From Shewanella sp. Choline-02u-19 (GTDB taxonomy: Bacteria > Pseudomonadota > Gammaproteobacteria > Enterobacterales > Shewanellaceae): a DNA stretch of 64,000 nt. Under the pieces are notes generated by a model. It did not search any database. It worked only from the letters and a program-made list of their open reading frames with translations, and was not told the DNA's origin. The position numbers and the translations under genes were made by a program. Location of the stretch: the NCBI RefSeq assembly GCF_002836205.1, contig NZ_PJBE01000013.1:992001-1056000 (forward strand). The letters run 5' to 3'. Below are positions 17,642 through 30,431 of the stretch, piece after piece; within the stretch, counting starts at the first letter, position 1, and the number at the start of each line of letters is the position of its first letter.

Positions 17642-18916
17642 ATGAATAACCACAATCAGAATCATCCCGGTACACTCACCATTGTTGGGGCAGGCATTGT
17701 AGGCTTAGCCGCAGCTATAGAACTGCAGCGTGTAGGCTTTAATGTCACGATCATTGACAAAGAAGGCGTGGGCGAAGGAGCCTCTAAAGGCAATGCAGGC
17801 CACTTTGCTGCTGAACAGGTATTGCCTTTAGCCGATCCAGCCATGCTAGCAAAATTGCCTGGCATGTTAATCGACCCATTAGGGCCATTTCGCATTCAAC
17901 CAAAGTACTTTTTTAAAGCTTCACCTTGGTTTATGCGTTTTTTACACAACATGTTGCCGTCGCGAAGAGCTAGAAATGGCAGAGCGATTCAGGCACTTAA
18001 TCAAGATGCGATAGCGGCAATGAAATCGCTCACCGCATTTTGTGGTTGTGAAGAATTACTGACCTTAAACGGTAGCTTATTGGTGTTTGAAGATACCCCC
18101 ATCAGCGATGTGCAAAAAGAATTTAGAGTACATTCTGAAGCTGGCATACATGTGAAGTTACTTAACGGCGATGAGGTGAGGGTACTAGAACCCTCATTAA
18201 GCAATACGATCACCCATGGTTTGTATTTTACTCACGTAGGGCACACAGCAGATCCCTACCGTTTATGCCAAGCGTTGGCGGCTAAGTTTACAGAATTAGG
18301 CGGAAAGTTGGTCACTGAGGAGTTAGTTCATATCAACACTGCGAACACTAATTCGAGCATAACACTGGATATGAGTTCTGGCCGCAGCGAACAAACTGAT
18401 AGATTGGTTATTGCCGCTGGAGCATGGTCAAAACCCTTTGCCAAGCAGTTAGGTTATTCGGTTCCACTGGAAACTGAGCGGGGTTATCATTTAATGATGC
18501 CGCAACAAAGCAGCCTTTCTCGGCCTGTGACTTCCTATAATCGCAAATTCATTATCACGCCAATGATAGGAGGGACGCGACTCGCTGGTACTGTTGAGTT
18601 CGGTGGTTTGAAAGCTCCACTTGTGAATGCTCGCGCCGATTGTCTGTTCCCTCATGGTAAGGCGTTATTACCTGAGCTATTTGCGGATGCAGTCGTCACT
18701 GATGGCGAGCGTTGGATGGGCTTTAGGCCTTCGATGCCAGATAGTCTGCCAGTATTGGGCCGCAGTCAAAAACAAGCTAATGTGTTTTTCTCATTCGGTC
18801 ATCAGCACCTTGGCTTAACGTGGTCGGCAATTAGCGCAAAGCTCCTCGCGCAAGAAGTATTAGGCGAGCAAGCTGATATCGATCTTAATCCTTATCGTAT
18901 CGATCGATTTAGTTAG
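17642..18916 (+). CDS. FAD-dependent D-amino-acid dehydrogenase (D-hydroxyproline dehydrogenase)
   Basis: A 424-residue DadA/DAO-fold flavoenzyme. The dinucleotide-binding motif VGAGIVGLAAAIEL is near the N-terminus and the C-terminal segment MGFRPSMPDSLPVLG is the usual second FAD motif. In this cluster it should oxidise cis-4-hydroxy-D-proline to delta-1-pyrroline-4-hydroxy-2-carboxylate, linking epimerase to deaminase and feeding electrons to the respiratory chain. GGAG precedes the ATG. It ends before a terminator at 19016. A general D-amino-acid role cannot be excluded from sequence. Confidence 0.87.
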   Translation: MNNHNQNHPGTLTIVGAGIVGLAAAIELQRVGFNVTIIDKEGVGEGASKGNAGHFAAEQVLPLADPAMLAKLPGMLIDPLGPFRIQPKYFFKASPWFMRFLHNMLPSRRARNGRAIQALNQDAIAAMKSLTAFCGCEELLTLNGSLLVFEDTPISDVQKEFRVHSEAGIHVKLLNGDEVRVLEPSLSNTITHGLYFTHVGHTADPYRLCQALAAKFTELGGKLVTEELVHINTANTNSSITLDMSSGRSEQTDRLVIAAGAWSKPFAKQLGYSVPLETERGYHLMMPQQSSLSRPVTSYNRKFIITPMIGGTRLAGTVEFGGLKAPLVNARADCLFPHGKALLPELFADAVVTDGERWMGFRPSMPDSLPVLGRSQKQANVFFSFGHQHLGLTWSAISAKLLAQEVLGEQADIDLNPYRIDRFS

Positions 18917-19015
18917 TCGTGAATGTTGATTTAGGGTTAAAGGTATCGATCTTCTAAGGTAGATAAATGGATAGTTTGGTCATTTTGTAAGTAGGTAGTT
19001 AGGCCGATAGATTAT

Positions 19016-19046
19016 AAAAAGGAGCGAATAGTCGCTCCTTTTTTGA
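19016..19046. terminator. Bidirectional terminator
   Basis: AAAAAGGAGCGA-ATAG-TCGCTCCTTTTTT ends the dehydrogenase transcript and can also serve the convergent DUF2809 gene. Confidence 0.85.
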
Positions 19047-19052
19047 TTTAGT

Positions 19053-19475
19053 TCACAGCAATGAAGTACCGTTGGTTCCTTTGCTTATTCCCCGCCCTTT
19101 GTTTATCAACATTGTTTCAGACAATGCACCAAACAAAACGCCGACGGTGTAACATATCAAGTCACTCGTTTGAAACCCAACCCCAAGTACTAACGCAGCT
19201 AACTTGTAGCTTCTAATTTCGTCAATCCAAGCGGCATGATATAACTGAGAAAACTCTATTGAGAACGAAAATACTAAAGCACATATTATAACTAACTTAA
19301 TATTAGCGTTGGGTATGATGAGCCCCATTAGCCAGAAAACCATTAGTCCCCACAGTGCATCACCTGCGTATAAAGAGATAAAATCGGGTAGCGGTATGAA
19401 TGCAGACCTAGAGAATAACCCTGTAACGATAGTGACAGCAGCCAGAGAACAATAAAGTGGTACGTTACGTTTGAT
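19053..19475 (-). CDS. DUF2809 membrane protein with no canonical start codon in place
   Basis: The open frame from an ATG at 19343 gives 96 residues, but the same frame continues upstream to a stop at 19479-19481, adding residues including FIPLPDFISLYAGDALWGLMVF. That segment is the usual N-terminus of DUF2809 proteins (small membrane proteins with about four helices, function unknown). No ATG, GTG or TTG lies in the added part. An AGGAA ribosome site stands at the right distance before an ATC codon at 19473-19475. Either the start is non-canonical, or the start codon is mutated and a shortened protein or none is made. Confidence 0.55.
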   Translation of the reverse strand: MKRNVPLYCSLAAVTIVTGLFSRSAFIPLPDFISLYAGDALWGLMVFWLMGLIIPNANIKLVIICALVFSFSIEFSQLYHAAWIDEIRSYKLAALVLGVGFQTSDLICYTVGVLFGALSETMLINKGRGISKGTNGTSLL

Positions 19476-19579
19476 ACGTTAATTCCTGTTCTAACGAGCT
19501 AGCAATGTAGCAATGGGTTGACGTCATGGCAGACAAGCTGCTGACGCTCTGTTGATAAAAAATGAGCCAGTAAACCTTA

Positions 19580-20890
19580 TTATTTACACATAATACGCTC
19601 AATATCGTCAATCGTTCTTGGTACATTAGCGGATAAGTTTTCAGAGCCGTTGTCTGTCACCATAATATCGTCCTCGATACGGATCCCCATGCCGCGATAG
19701 CCTTCGGGGACATCGAGTGCATCTTCAGGAATGTATATACCGGGCTCTATGGTGAATACCATGCCTGCTTCTAGCGTGCGCCAGTTGCCTTTATCATCGT
19801 GATAAGGGCCTACATCGTGTACATCCATGCCGAGCCAGTGACCGGTTTTATGTACCGTGAAGCGTTTATAGCTTTCTGTTGTCATAATGTGTTCAATCGA
19901 GCCTGATAATAATCCAAGTTCTTTAAGGCCCTTTGCCATCACTTGCATGCAAGTATCATAAAGGCTAATCCATATCGAGCCAGGCTGTACTATTGCTATA
20001 GCTTGATCCAGTGCATTTAACACCAATTGGTAAATGGCTTTCTGCTCAGGGGTAAACTTGCCATTGACCGGATAGCTACGGGTTATGTCGGAGGCATAGT
20101 GCTCATATTCACCGCCGGCATCGATAAGTAGCATCTGGCCATCCTGCAGCTCATTGCAATTCTCTTCATAATGCAGGCAACAGGCATTATTACCGCCAGC
20201 CACAATATTAGGGTAGGCAACGTCGTTACAGCCATATTTGGCAATGGTAAAATCAAATAGTGAGGACAATTCTCGCTCATTGATGCCGGGATGACATGCC
20301 TGCATTACCGCTTTATGCCCCGAGGTGGATGCTGCTACGGCATTGCGGATCTTAGTGATTTCAGCTTGGCTTTTTACCACGCGCTTTGCGTGTAACACTT
20401 TAGCCAATGGTGTGATAGAGATGAAATTCTTTGGAGTATCAAATGGCGCGGTCAATCTTTGAATGTTTGTCCAACGGACAAGTGATGATGAGAATCGCCC
20501 GAGTTCATCACTTATATAGAGTGTAGTGATGCTTTGCAGAAGTGGTAATAAGGTTTGTTCAAACTGTGCGATTGAATAGGCTTTGTCTGCACCATAATGC
20601 TCAACTGCGCCCTCAACACCGGCACGTGCGCCAAAGCTGATTTCTTGCGCTGGATCTTTAGGGCGACAGAATAGCAGGTATTCGCTTACTTCGCGTTTGA
20701 CCAATATAGCGATCGCGTCTGGCTCGTTGAACCCGGTCAAATAGAGAAAGTCATTATCCTGCCTAAAGTGATATTTGATATTTTTACTGCGAACTTTCTG
20801 CTGATAGCCCGCAAGGATCACTAAACTGTTATTGGGTAGCTGTTCAAGCAGCTCGGTGCGCCTTTGGTGACATGTATTGAGCATATTCAT
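19580..20890 (-). CDS. pepP: Xaa-Pro aminopeptidase P
   Basis: An M24-family metallopeptidase of about 436 residues with an aminopeptidase P N-terminal domain (RRTELLEQLPNNS...YHFRQDNDFLYLTGFNEPDA). All five metal ligands are seen: Asp in LLIDAGGE, Asp in YASDITRSYP, His in GHWLGMDVHD, Glu in FTIEPGIYIP and Glu in IRIEDDIMV. It removes the N-terminal residue before proline. The start is uncertain: ATGs at 20923, 20890 and 20884 are all in frame and none has a clear ribosome site; I use 20890 from homologue length. Confidence 0.92.
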   Translation of the reverse strand: MNMLNTCHQRRTELLEQLPNNSLVILAGYQQKVRSKNIKYHFRQDNDFLYLTGFNEPDAIAILVKREVSEYLLFCRPKDPAQEISFGARAGVEGAVEHYGADKAYSIAQFEQTLLPLLQSITTLYISDELGRFSSSLVRWTNIQRLTAPFDTPKNFISITPLAKVLHAKRVVKSQAEITKIRNAVAASTSGHKAVMQACHPGINERELSSLFDFTIAKYGCNDVAYPNIVAGGNNACCLHYEENCNELQDGQMLLIDAGGEYEHYASDITRSYPVNGKFTPEQKAIYQLVLNALDQAIAIVQPGSIWISLYDTCMQVMAKGLKELGLLSGSIEHIMTTESYKRFTVHKTGHWLGMDVHDVGPYHDDKGNWRTLEAGMVFTIEPGIYIPEDALDVPEGYRGMGIRIEDDIMVTDNGSENLSANVPRTIDDIERIMCK

Positions 20891-21017
20891 ATTTTCTATA
20901 GTGGTAATGTATATTTTATCCATTACACGGTATTAGGCGATTGATAGCAAGTTCACGGTGCAATTTCGTTTAATGAATGAAATAATAACCGTCATTGGTA
21001 AATAGAGAGGCAGCATA

Positions 21018-21569
21018 GTGAAGCGAGCAGTATTTTTAGATAGAGATGGTGTAATCAACATAGATCATGGCTACGTACATCAAGTCGATGATTTTGAATA
21101 TGTAGAAGGCGTGTTTGAAGCATGCGTCGCGCTAAAAGAAGCAGGGTTTATTCTTGCGGTCGTGACGAATCAGTCTGGTATTGCACGTGGTTTATATACT
21201 GAAGATCAGTTTCATACGTTAACAGAGTGGATGGATTGGAACTTTGTTGATAAAGGTGTTGAGCTCGATGGTATCTATTATTGCCCTCATCATGCAGAAA
21301 AGGGCATTGGTGAGTATAAAGTTGACTGCGATTGCCGCAAACCAAAACCGGGGATGCTAAACACAGCAGCTCAGTTTCTGAAAATTGATTTAAGTCAATC
21401 GGTGATGGTGGGTGACAAAAGAGATGATATGTTAGCGGCTAAAGCTGCCGGAGTTCCTACACGTATATTAGTGCGTACAGGTAAATCAGTCACTGATGAA
21501 GCAATTGCCGCCGCGACAGTGGTGCTGGATTCAATTGCTGATGTACCCGCTTATCTTGCGGCTAACTAA
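21018..21569 (+). CDS. gmhB: D-glycero-beta-D-manno-heptose 1,7-bisphosphate 7-phosphatase
   Basis: A 183-residue HAD phosphatase with the catalytic FLDRDGVIN (DxD) at the N-terminus, TNQSG as motif II, the zinc-binding CPHH...CDCRKP loop typical of GmhB, and GDKRDDM as motif IV. It acts in ADP-heptose synthesis for the LPS inner core. Translation starts at GTG 21018, preceded by AGAGAGG. The gene directly before the rRNA promoter region is the usual Shewanella/Vibrio order. Confidence 0.93.
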   Translation: MKRAVFLDRDGVINIDHGYVHQVDDFEYVEGVFEACVALKEAGFILAVVTNQSGIARGLYTEDQFHTLTEWMDWNFVDKGVELDGIYYCPHHAEKGIGEYKVDCDCRKPKPGMLNTAAQFLKIDLSQSVMVGDKRDDMLAAKAAGVPTRILVRTGKSVTDEAIAAATVVLDSIADVPAYLAAN

Positions 21570-21935
21570 ATAAAGAACTCGACCTCGTATTGATATCTGT
21601 AAAATGTACCGCTTCATCGTTGGAGTGACTTACAATAGAGTTACTCCTTGACGTCCTCTATAACATTATCTTAATAACGTATTTCCGTTAGACTGAATAC
21701 AAAAGACCTTATGTAGATATATGAGTGTCTGTTGGACTTGCTCTTTCCTTATAGTCGTCGATGACAATGCAGTTAACTCGCCCAATACAAGACTTTTAGG
21801 TGCAAGCCCTATAATAGGTAAGTACTGAGTCAGTATTAGTTGACGCCAAAAAGTCGATTTCAGCCCCTTTTTTGTACGTATCGTTTGGTAACTATGCGGT
21901 TGACGTGATTATTTCATTTTTATGAAGAAAGACCC

Positions 21936-21963
21936 TTGTGCTCTCTCAGAAACCCCCTATAAT
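21936..21963 (+). promoter_or_regulatory. rrn promoter P1 (predicted)
   Basis: TTGTGC, a 16-bp spacer and TATAAT, followed by a GC-containing discriminator. It is the strongest sigma-70 match in the leader. Confidence 0.6.
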
Positions 21964-22150
21964 TCGCACCCACTGACACGGTACAGCAGGCCAACTACTT
22001 AGGTAGTACGGGACTTGCAGCGGTGTTAGAGAGTTAAATCTTCTCGGAGATGAGACTCAGGTGACAAGCGCTTTAAGGGCTTCGGGTTTGATAGCTTTTC
22101 ACATTAGTGATTAAGAAATCAGCACTTGAATAACTTCTTAATATAAGCCC

Positions 22151-22178
22151 TTGACGCCGACGCTGGAGAGTGTAGAAT
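22151..22178 (+). promoter_or_regulatory. rrn promoter P2 (predicted)
   Basis: TTGACG, a 16-bp spacer and TAGAAT, about 270 bp before the mature 16S and 60 bp before boxA. Confidence 0.6.
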
Positions 22179-22235
22179 ACGCCTCCTCAAGCCAACGACC
22201 TAGCGTCTTCGGCGACACATGAAAGATGGTGTCAC

Positions 22236-22247
22236 GCTCTTTAACAA
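22236..22247 (+). promoter_or_regulatory. boxA antitermination element
   Basis: GCTCTTTAACAA matches the rrn boxA consensus bound by NusB/NusE, and lies just before the 16S processing stem. Confidence 0.65.
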
Positions 22248-22446
22248 TATGACAAGCAAATCTGTGTGGGCACTCACAGGTGTTGAGTTATTCGAAATTG
22301 CTTCTTAGGAAGCAATCAAAAATATTTACTCAATGAACCACTGAGTGACCATAGCAATATGTAAACTTCGAAAGTCTTCGGGCTTTTGAAAAACAGTATA
22401 ATTCATTGAGCCGCTTTGCTCTTAACGGAGTAAAGCAAAAAACTTT

Positions 22447-23988
<1,542 letters not shown>

Positions 23989-24211
23989 CCTATACGACTA
24001 ACTCACATCTGAAGTATGAAAATACGTTTGAGTGTCCACACAGATATGCTTGTTATAAAGAAAGAGCAAAAATATACGTCTTTAAGTTTAGACGATGTTA
24101 ATTTGTTTCAAGTCAAGGCACTTGAGAAGCGAAAGAGGAAGCGTAGTTCACTACATGACTGATTAAGCGACGAAAGTAACGCTGAATTGAAGCAAGTAAA
24201 CAAGTATAAAT

Positions 24212-24288
<77 letters not shown>

Positions 24289-24411
24289 AAATTTTCCTTA
24301 TCTTTGTTAGAAAGTGACTCGTTTAATAAAGCTAAACGTCGATACTATCTGCCTCGATAAGAAACAATTTGGTCATTTATACGTATATATTTTGTTTGAC
24401 TGCATGTAAAT

Positions 24412-24487
24412 GGGGCTATAGCTCAGCTGGGAGAGCGCCTGCCTTGCACGCAGGAGGTCTGCGGTTCGATCCCGCATAGCTCCACCA
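24412..24487 (+). tRNA. tRNA-Ala (TGC)
   Basis: 76-nt cloverleaf beginning GGGGCTATAGCTCAG and ending AGCTCCACCA. The anticodon loop CTTGCAC gives TGC. It is the second tRNA of the rrn spacer. Confidence 0.97.
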
Positions 24488-24629
24488 TTTACTTGATTGT
24501 TAAGAACTTAGGTTCGATAGCTATCTTGTAAATACACCATTTACTTTGCTAGTCGGTTAGAAAATTATTCTAATTGACTGAGTAAACTTACTTTACCAGT
24601 AGAAAGTAAGGCATGCATTGGATAGAGAT

Positions 24630-24665
24630 GCCAAAGATAAACGAAAATTTATCTTTGGCTTTTTT
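24630..24665 (+). terminator. Intrinsic-terminator-like hairpin in the 16S-23S spacer
   Basis: GCCAAAGATAAA, a CGAAAA loop, TTTATCTTTGGC and six T form a 12-bp perfect stem with a T run, between tRNA-Ala and 23S. A boxA-like GTTCTTTAAAAAT (24672-24684) follows at once. Transcription must read through it, so it probably depends on rRNA antitermination or is only a structural element. Confidence 0.6.
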
Positions 24666-24939
24666 AAGCCCGTTCTTTAAAAATTTGGAAAGCTGATAGT
24701 GTTAACCTGAAAAGGGACAGCGACTTACTTGTAGGTTGTTGTTTATAGGGTTAGCGCGAAATTTAAAAAATTGAGTTCTAAACACTTAAACATTAAGTGT
24801 CTTGGCTTATTGCGTCGCAGCAATAAGTGAAAAATTCTAATTTTGGCGAAAGTAGAAACCATTAGTTATGATACGGCTGTTTTAAGCTTACCCGCTTGAA
24901 ACAACGAGTATTTCTCATAGAGACTTATTTGGGTTGTAT

Positions 24940-27844
<2,905 letters not shown>

Positions 27845-28033
27845 ACAACCCTGATGGGTTTTGTATGAGACTGATGTTTTTACAAAACACCAGAGTTAGA
27901 ATAAGCACTTAATGTGGTGTGGTCATAAAATTGCTCCTGCATTTATGACATAAAACACATCCATGTGTTAAAACTCAATAATAAATTTCGATTTACTTGC
28001 GATAGCGAGTAACAGCTTTTCGAATTCCAAATT

Positions 28034-28153
28034 TGTCTGGAGACCATAGAGCTGTGGCCCCACCTGATCCCATTCCGAACTCAGAAGTGAAACACAGTAT
28101 CGCCGATGGTAGTGTGGGGTTTCCCCATGTGAGAGTAGGTCATTTCCAGGCGC
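28034..28153 (+). rRNA. rrf: 5S ribosomal RNA
   Basis: About 120 nt with CCGAACTCAGAAGTGAAAC and CGCCGATGGTAGTGTGGGG. The ends TGTCTGG and CCAGGCG pair to close helix I. It is the last gene of the operon. Confidence 0.95.
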
Positions 28154-28154
28154 C

Positions 28155-28209
28155 TAATAACGATAAATCCCTAGTGCTCTGCGCTAGGGATTTATCGTTA
28201 TTAGCTTTT
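28155..28209 (+). terminator. rrn terminator with 20-bp perfect stem
   Basis: The arms 28155-28174 and 28184-28203 are exact complements (TAATAACGATAAATCCCTAG and its reverse), followed by GCTTTTTG. It begins 2 nt after the 5S gene. Confidence 0.85.
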
Positions 28210-28326
28210 TGAATAGTTACTCTCACATGGGAAGTAAATAGCGTATGCGAAGCATGCATCAATTCATGTGATAGTAGGGCGAATATCGTAATAGCGATGT
28301 GCTTATGAGCGCGTAGCTGGCCATGA

Positions 28327-28412
28327 CAGGCGCCACTCTTTCTAAGATTGGTCTCGAAAGAGAGTGAATAGCCCGTTGCTAACGCAACGGGCTTTTTTAC
28401 GTCTGCGATTTG
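28327..28412 (+). repeat. Post-5S tandem repeat, copy 1, with terminator
   Basis: It begins CAGGCGCCACTCTTTC and ends in a terminator AGCCCGTTGC-TAAC-GCAACGGGCT plus T run (28370-28398). Copies recur at 28518 and 28706, about 190 bp apart. Open frames read from these repeats on the minus strand are artefacts. Confidence 0.8.
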
Positions 28413-28517
28413 AGTGTTGTTACGTTGTTGAATTGACGGAACGACAGAATGCAGGGGGCAATAGTATCGGCATAATCGTGTTGTGGCCGTCGCAGCTAAG
28501 TGCGAGCGGAACATTTC

Positions 28518-28602
28518 CAGGCGCCACTCTTTCTAAGTTTGGTCTCGAAAGAGAGTGAACAGCCCGTTGCTAACGCAACGGGCTTTTTACGTCTGTGATT
28601 TG
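28518..28602 (+). repeat. Post-5S tandem repeat, copy 2, with terminator
   Basis: Same unit as copy 1, with its terminator at 28561-28588. It is preceded by CATTTCCAGGCGCC, which is identical to the last bases of the 5S gene and its junction, suggesting origin from an rrn 3' end. Confidence 0.8.
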
Positions 28603-28705
28603 GGCGTTTTAAGTTGATGAATTGCCGGAATGACGGAGTGCAGTGGCAATAGCATCGGCATAATCGTGTAGTGGCCGTCGCAGCTAAGTGCGAGCGGAAC
28701 ATTTT

Positions 28706-28791
28706 CAGGCGCCACTCTTTCTAAGATTGGTCTCGAAAGAGAGTGAACAGCCCGTTGCTAACGCAACGGGCTTTTTTACGTCTGTGATTTG
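28706..28791 (+). repeat. Post-5S tandem repeat, copy 3, with terminator
   Basis: Same unit, with its terminator at 28749-28777. The ~85 bp before copies 2 and 3 are also clearly related (shared GGCATAATCGTGT and GTGGCCGTCGCAGCTAAGTG), so the duplication unit is about 190 bp. Confidence 0.8.
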
Positions 28792-29130
28792 TGGTTGTAG
28801 AGTCAACGGATATACGGTTCATCAGATTTTGAGTTCAAATATGTCGACATGATGTCTGTTATGACTTAAATATCTAGCCACGTCACAGTGTGGTCAAATT
28901 AATGTTTAAACCGGATAGCAAAGACGTTTTTGAATTGCATGAGCACTGTAAAAGAGTGCTTATAGCGATGGGGTAAAGACGACTGAATAACTAACATTAG
29001 GGATGGTAGATCACGTTGCTGATCTACCTGAAGACGCCACTGACTAATGGAGTTAGTGAGATATTCGATGACACTTAAACCCCAATTGGTTTACTTAAAA
29101 CCGAGCTGCGTCAGAGAATATCTATATGTG
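28792..29130. other. Intergenic, no gene seen
   Basis: The 340 bp between the last rrn repeat and the YccT-like gene hold one clear hairpin, GGTAGATCA-CGTTGC-TGATCTACC (29005-29028), without a T run. No open frame with family resemblance was found. Confidence 0.5.
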
Positions 29131-29790
29131 CTATTTAGCGTTTATCTTTAATTTAAATGCTTTTTTTGTTGCTTCATCGGCTTGTTCATACCAAAAGTCG
29201 AGCATTTGACCAACATTTATCTGATCTGATTTCACGTTAGAATTACTCGCAGAAACGGCCTCGGAGACTTGAGTACTTGAAGACGGGGTTGTTGATATGA
29301 TGGGGGCAGCTAAAGCTAAAGTACTGATGGCTGCGACTTGGTGACTACTATTGTAAATACTGATCTCTTCTTCGTAATCGCGACCCAGTTGCATACCTTC
29401 TTTAATCAATAGTCCCTGTTGAAAAGCTATCGTTGCGCCTGAAGAATCTATCATTGTTATCTGAGGGGCACTATTGAAAGCCTCCGCAGCTCTACTTGAC
29501 CGTATTCTCGGAAAACCGAGTGTCAATTGCTTATCTTCAGCAGAAAACGTCAGAATAATCACATCGGAACTAAATTGGTTTTGCGACCCCTGCTGTTGGT
29601 AACGCCCTACATACCTCAGTGCTATCTGGTTCTCACCATTAGCGAGTGAAAGGTCTTTATTTCCGTCAGCCTCTTTGCCATTGATAAGCACAAGTTCAGA
29701 GCTTGATGGAAGTGTTAGTTCTACATTGGCAATAGCGAAAGAATGAACGCAGAGTAATGCTGTCGCCAAAATACACTGATTTATTTTCAT
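29131..29790 (-). CDS. DUF2057/YccT-family periplasmic protein
   Basis: A 219-residue exported protein: signal peptide MKINQCILATALLCVHSFAIA, then VELTLPSSSELVLINGKEAD and GENQIALRYVGRYQ, the pattern of DUF2057 (E. coli YccT). The C-terminal half is Ser/Thr-rich and ends in a short helix (MLDFWYEQADEATKKAFKLK). E. coli YccT has been linked to curli/envelope control; the role here is unknown. It appears monocistronic. Confidence 0.8.
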   Translation of the reverse strand: MKINQCILATALLCVHSFAIANVELTLPSSSELVLINGKEADGNKDLSLANGENQIALRYVGRYQQQGSQNQFSSDVIILTFSAEDKQLTLGFPRIRSSRAAEAFNSAPQITMIDSSGATIAFQQGLLIKEGMQLGRDYEEEISIYNSSHQVAAISTLALAAPIISTTPSSSTQVSEAVSASNSNVKSDQINVGQMLDFWYEQADEATKKAFKLKINAK

Positions 29791-29922
29791 AGAAAATCTC
29801 TATTTTAATTGATACTTACTTTATAGCAGAACGATTTTTGTTTTGCAGCTTGATCTAGTGTAACTGAACAATTGAATACGGATGCTTAGATAATAATAAC
29901 AGTTTAGCTTTATGATTTTAGT

Positions 29923-29928
29923 TATAAT
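29923..29928 (+). promoter_or_regulatory. Predicted -10 box of the small membrane protein gene
   Basis: TATAAT lies about 31 bp before the preferred GTG start at 29959. It overlaps the upstream alternative start, which argues against translation beginning at 29929. Confidence 0.45.
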
Positions 29929-29958
29929 GTGCTTCCATTACGGTTTTGGAGAGAGCAC

Positions 29959-30324
29959 GTGTTAACAAAAATTCTTGTGACTTTGTTAGTCATAGCGAGT
30001 GCCATTTTTTATATTCGTCAATCTAAAGTAAGCGGAACAAAAGAGCGAACTCAAGATATGGGTAAAGGGATTATTATTCGCTTCTCTCTGTACATAATTA
30101 TAAGTCTTTCATTATTGGCAAGTGCTGGGTATTGGTATTGGGATTGGCAGGATGGTAATAAGGTCGTTAGTGTCACTATTGTGTCGCCAGTGAGTAACGA
30201 TTCGGTTGTTTATCAAGTTAGAAAGAAGCATATTACTAACAACGAATTAATAACTATAGACGGGATAAGAATCAGATTATCTAATCAAGAACGAATAACC
30301 ATCGCTAAGACAGTCGAAGAGTAA
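29959..30324 (+). CDS. Small two-helix membrane protein, unknown function
   Basis: About 121 residues from GTG 29959, which has GGAGAG 6 bp before it. An in-frame GTG at 29929 would overlap the -10 box and has no ribosome site. Helices lie at about residues 3-18 and 38-58 (numbered from the GTG), followed by a ~60-residue soluble tail with SVTIVSPVSNDSVVYQVRKKHITNNE. I do not recognise the family. It precedes corA by about 107 bp and may or may not be co-transcribed. Confidence 0.65.
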   Translation: MLTKILVTLLVIASAIFYIRQSKVSGTKERTQDMGKGIIIRFSLYIIISLSLLASAGYWYWDWQDGNKVVSVTIVSPVSNDSVVYQVRKKHITNNELITIDGIRIRLSNQERITIAKTVEE

Positions 30325-30431
30325 TATTTGAGATTTTTCGTTTAGTTAACGCTTTTCGATGTCTCTTTTTGGGTTAGAATAGCCTCGTTTTTTTACCCCC
30401 ATTAGTTGATTAATTGTAAGAAGGAGGAGCT

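Larger units (their letters stand above)
21570..22446 (+). promoter_or_regulatory. rrn promoter and leader region
   Basis: Nearly 880 bp between gmhB and the 16S gene hold no protein gene. Two promoters are seen (21936-21963 and 22151-22178), then a boxA antitermination signal GCTCTTTAACAA (22236-22247), and at 22252-22276 the 5' strand of the 16S processing stem. A hairpin GGAGTGACT...AGTTACTCC at 21622-21647 may end gmhB transcription but has no T run. Confidence 0.75.

Noticed and set aside
28140..28702. Two minus-strand open frames (124 and 68 codons) with near-identical N-termini
   Set aside because: They are read from the post-5S tandem repeats and terminators, so the likeness reflects DNA duplication, not a protein family.
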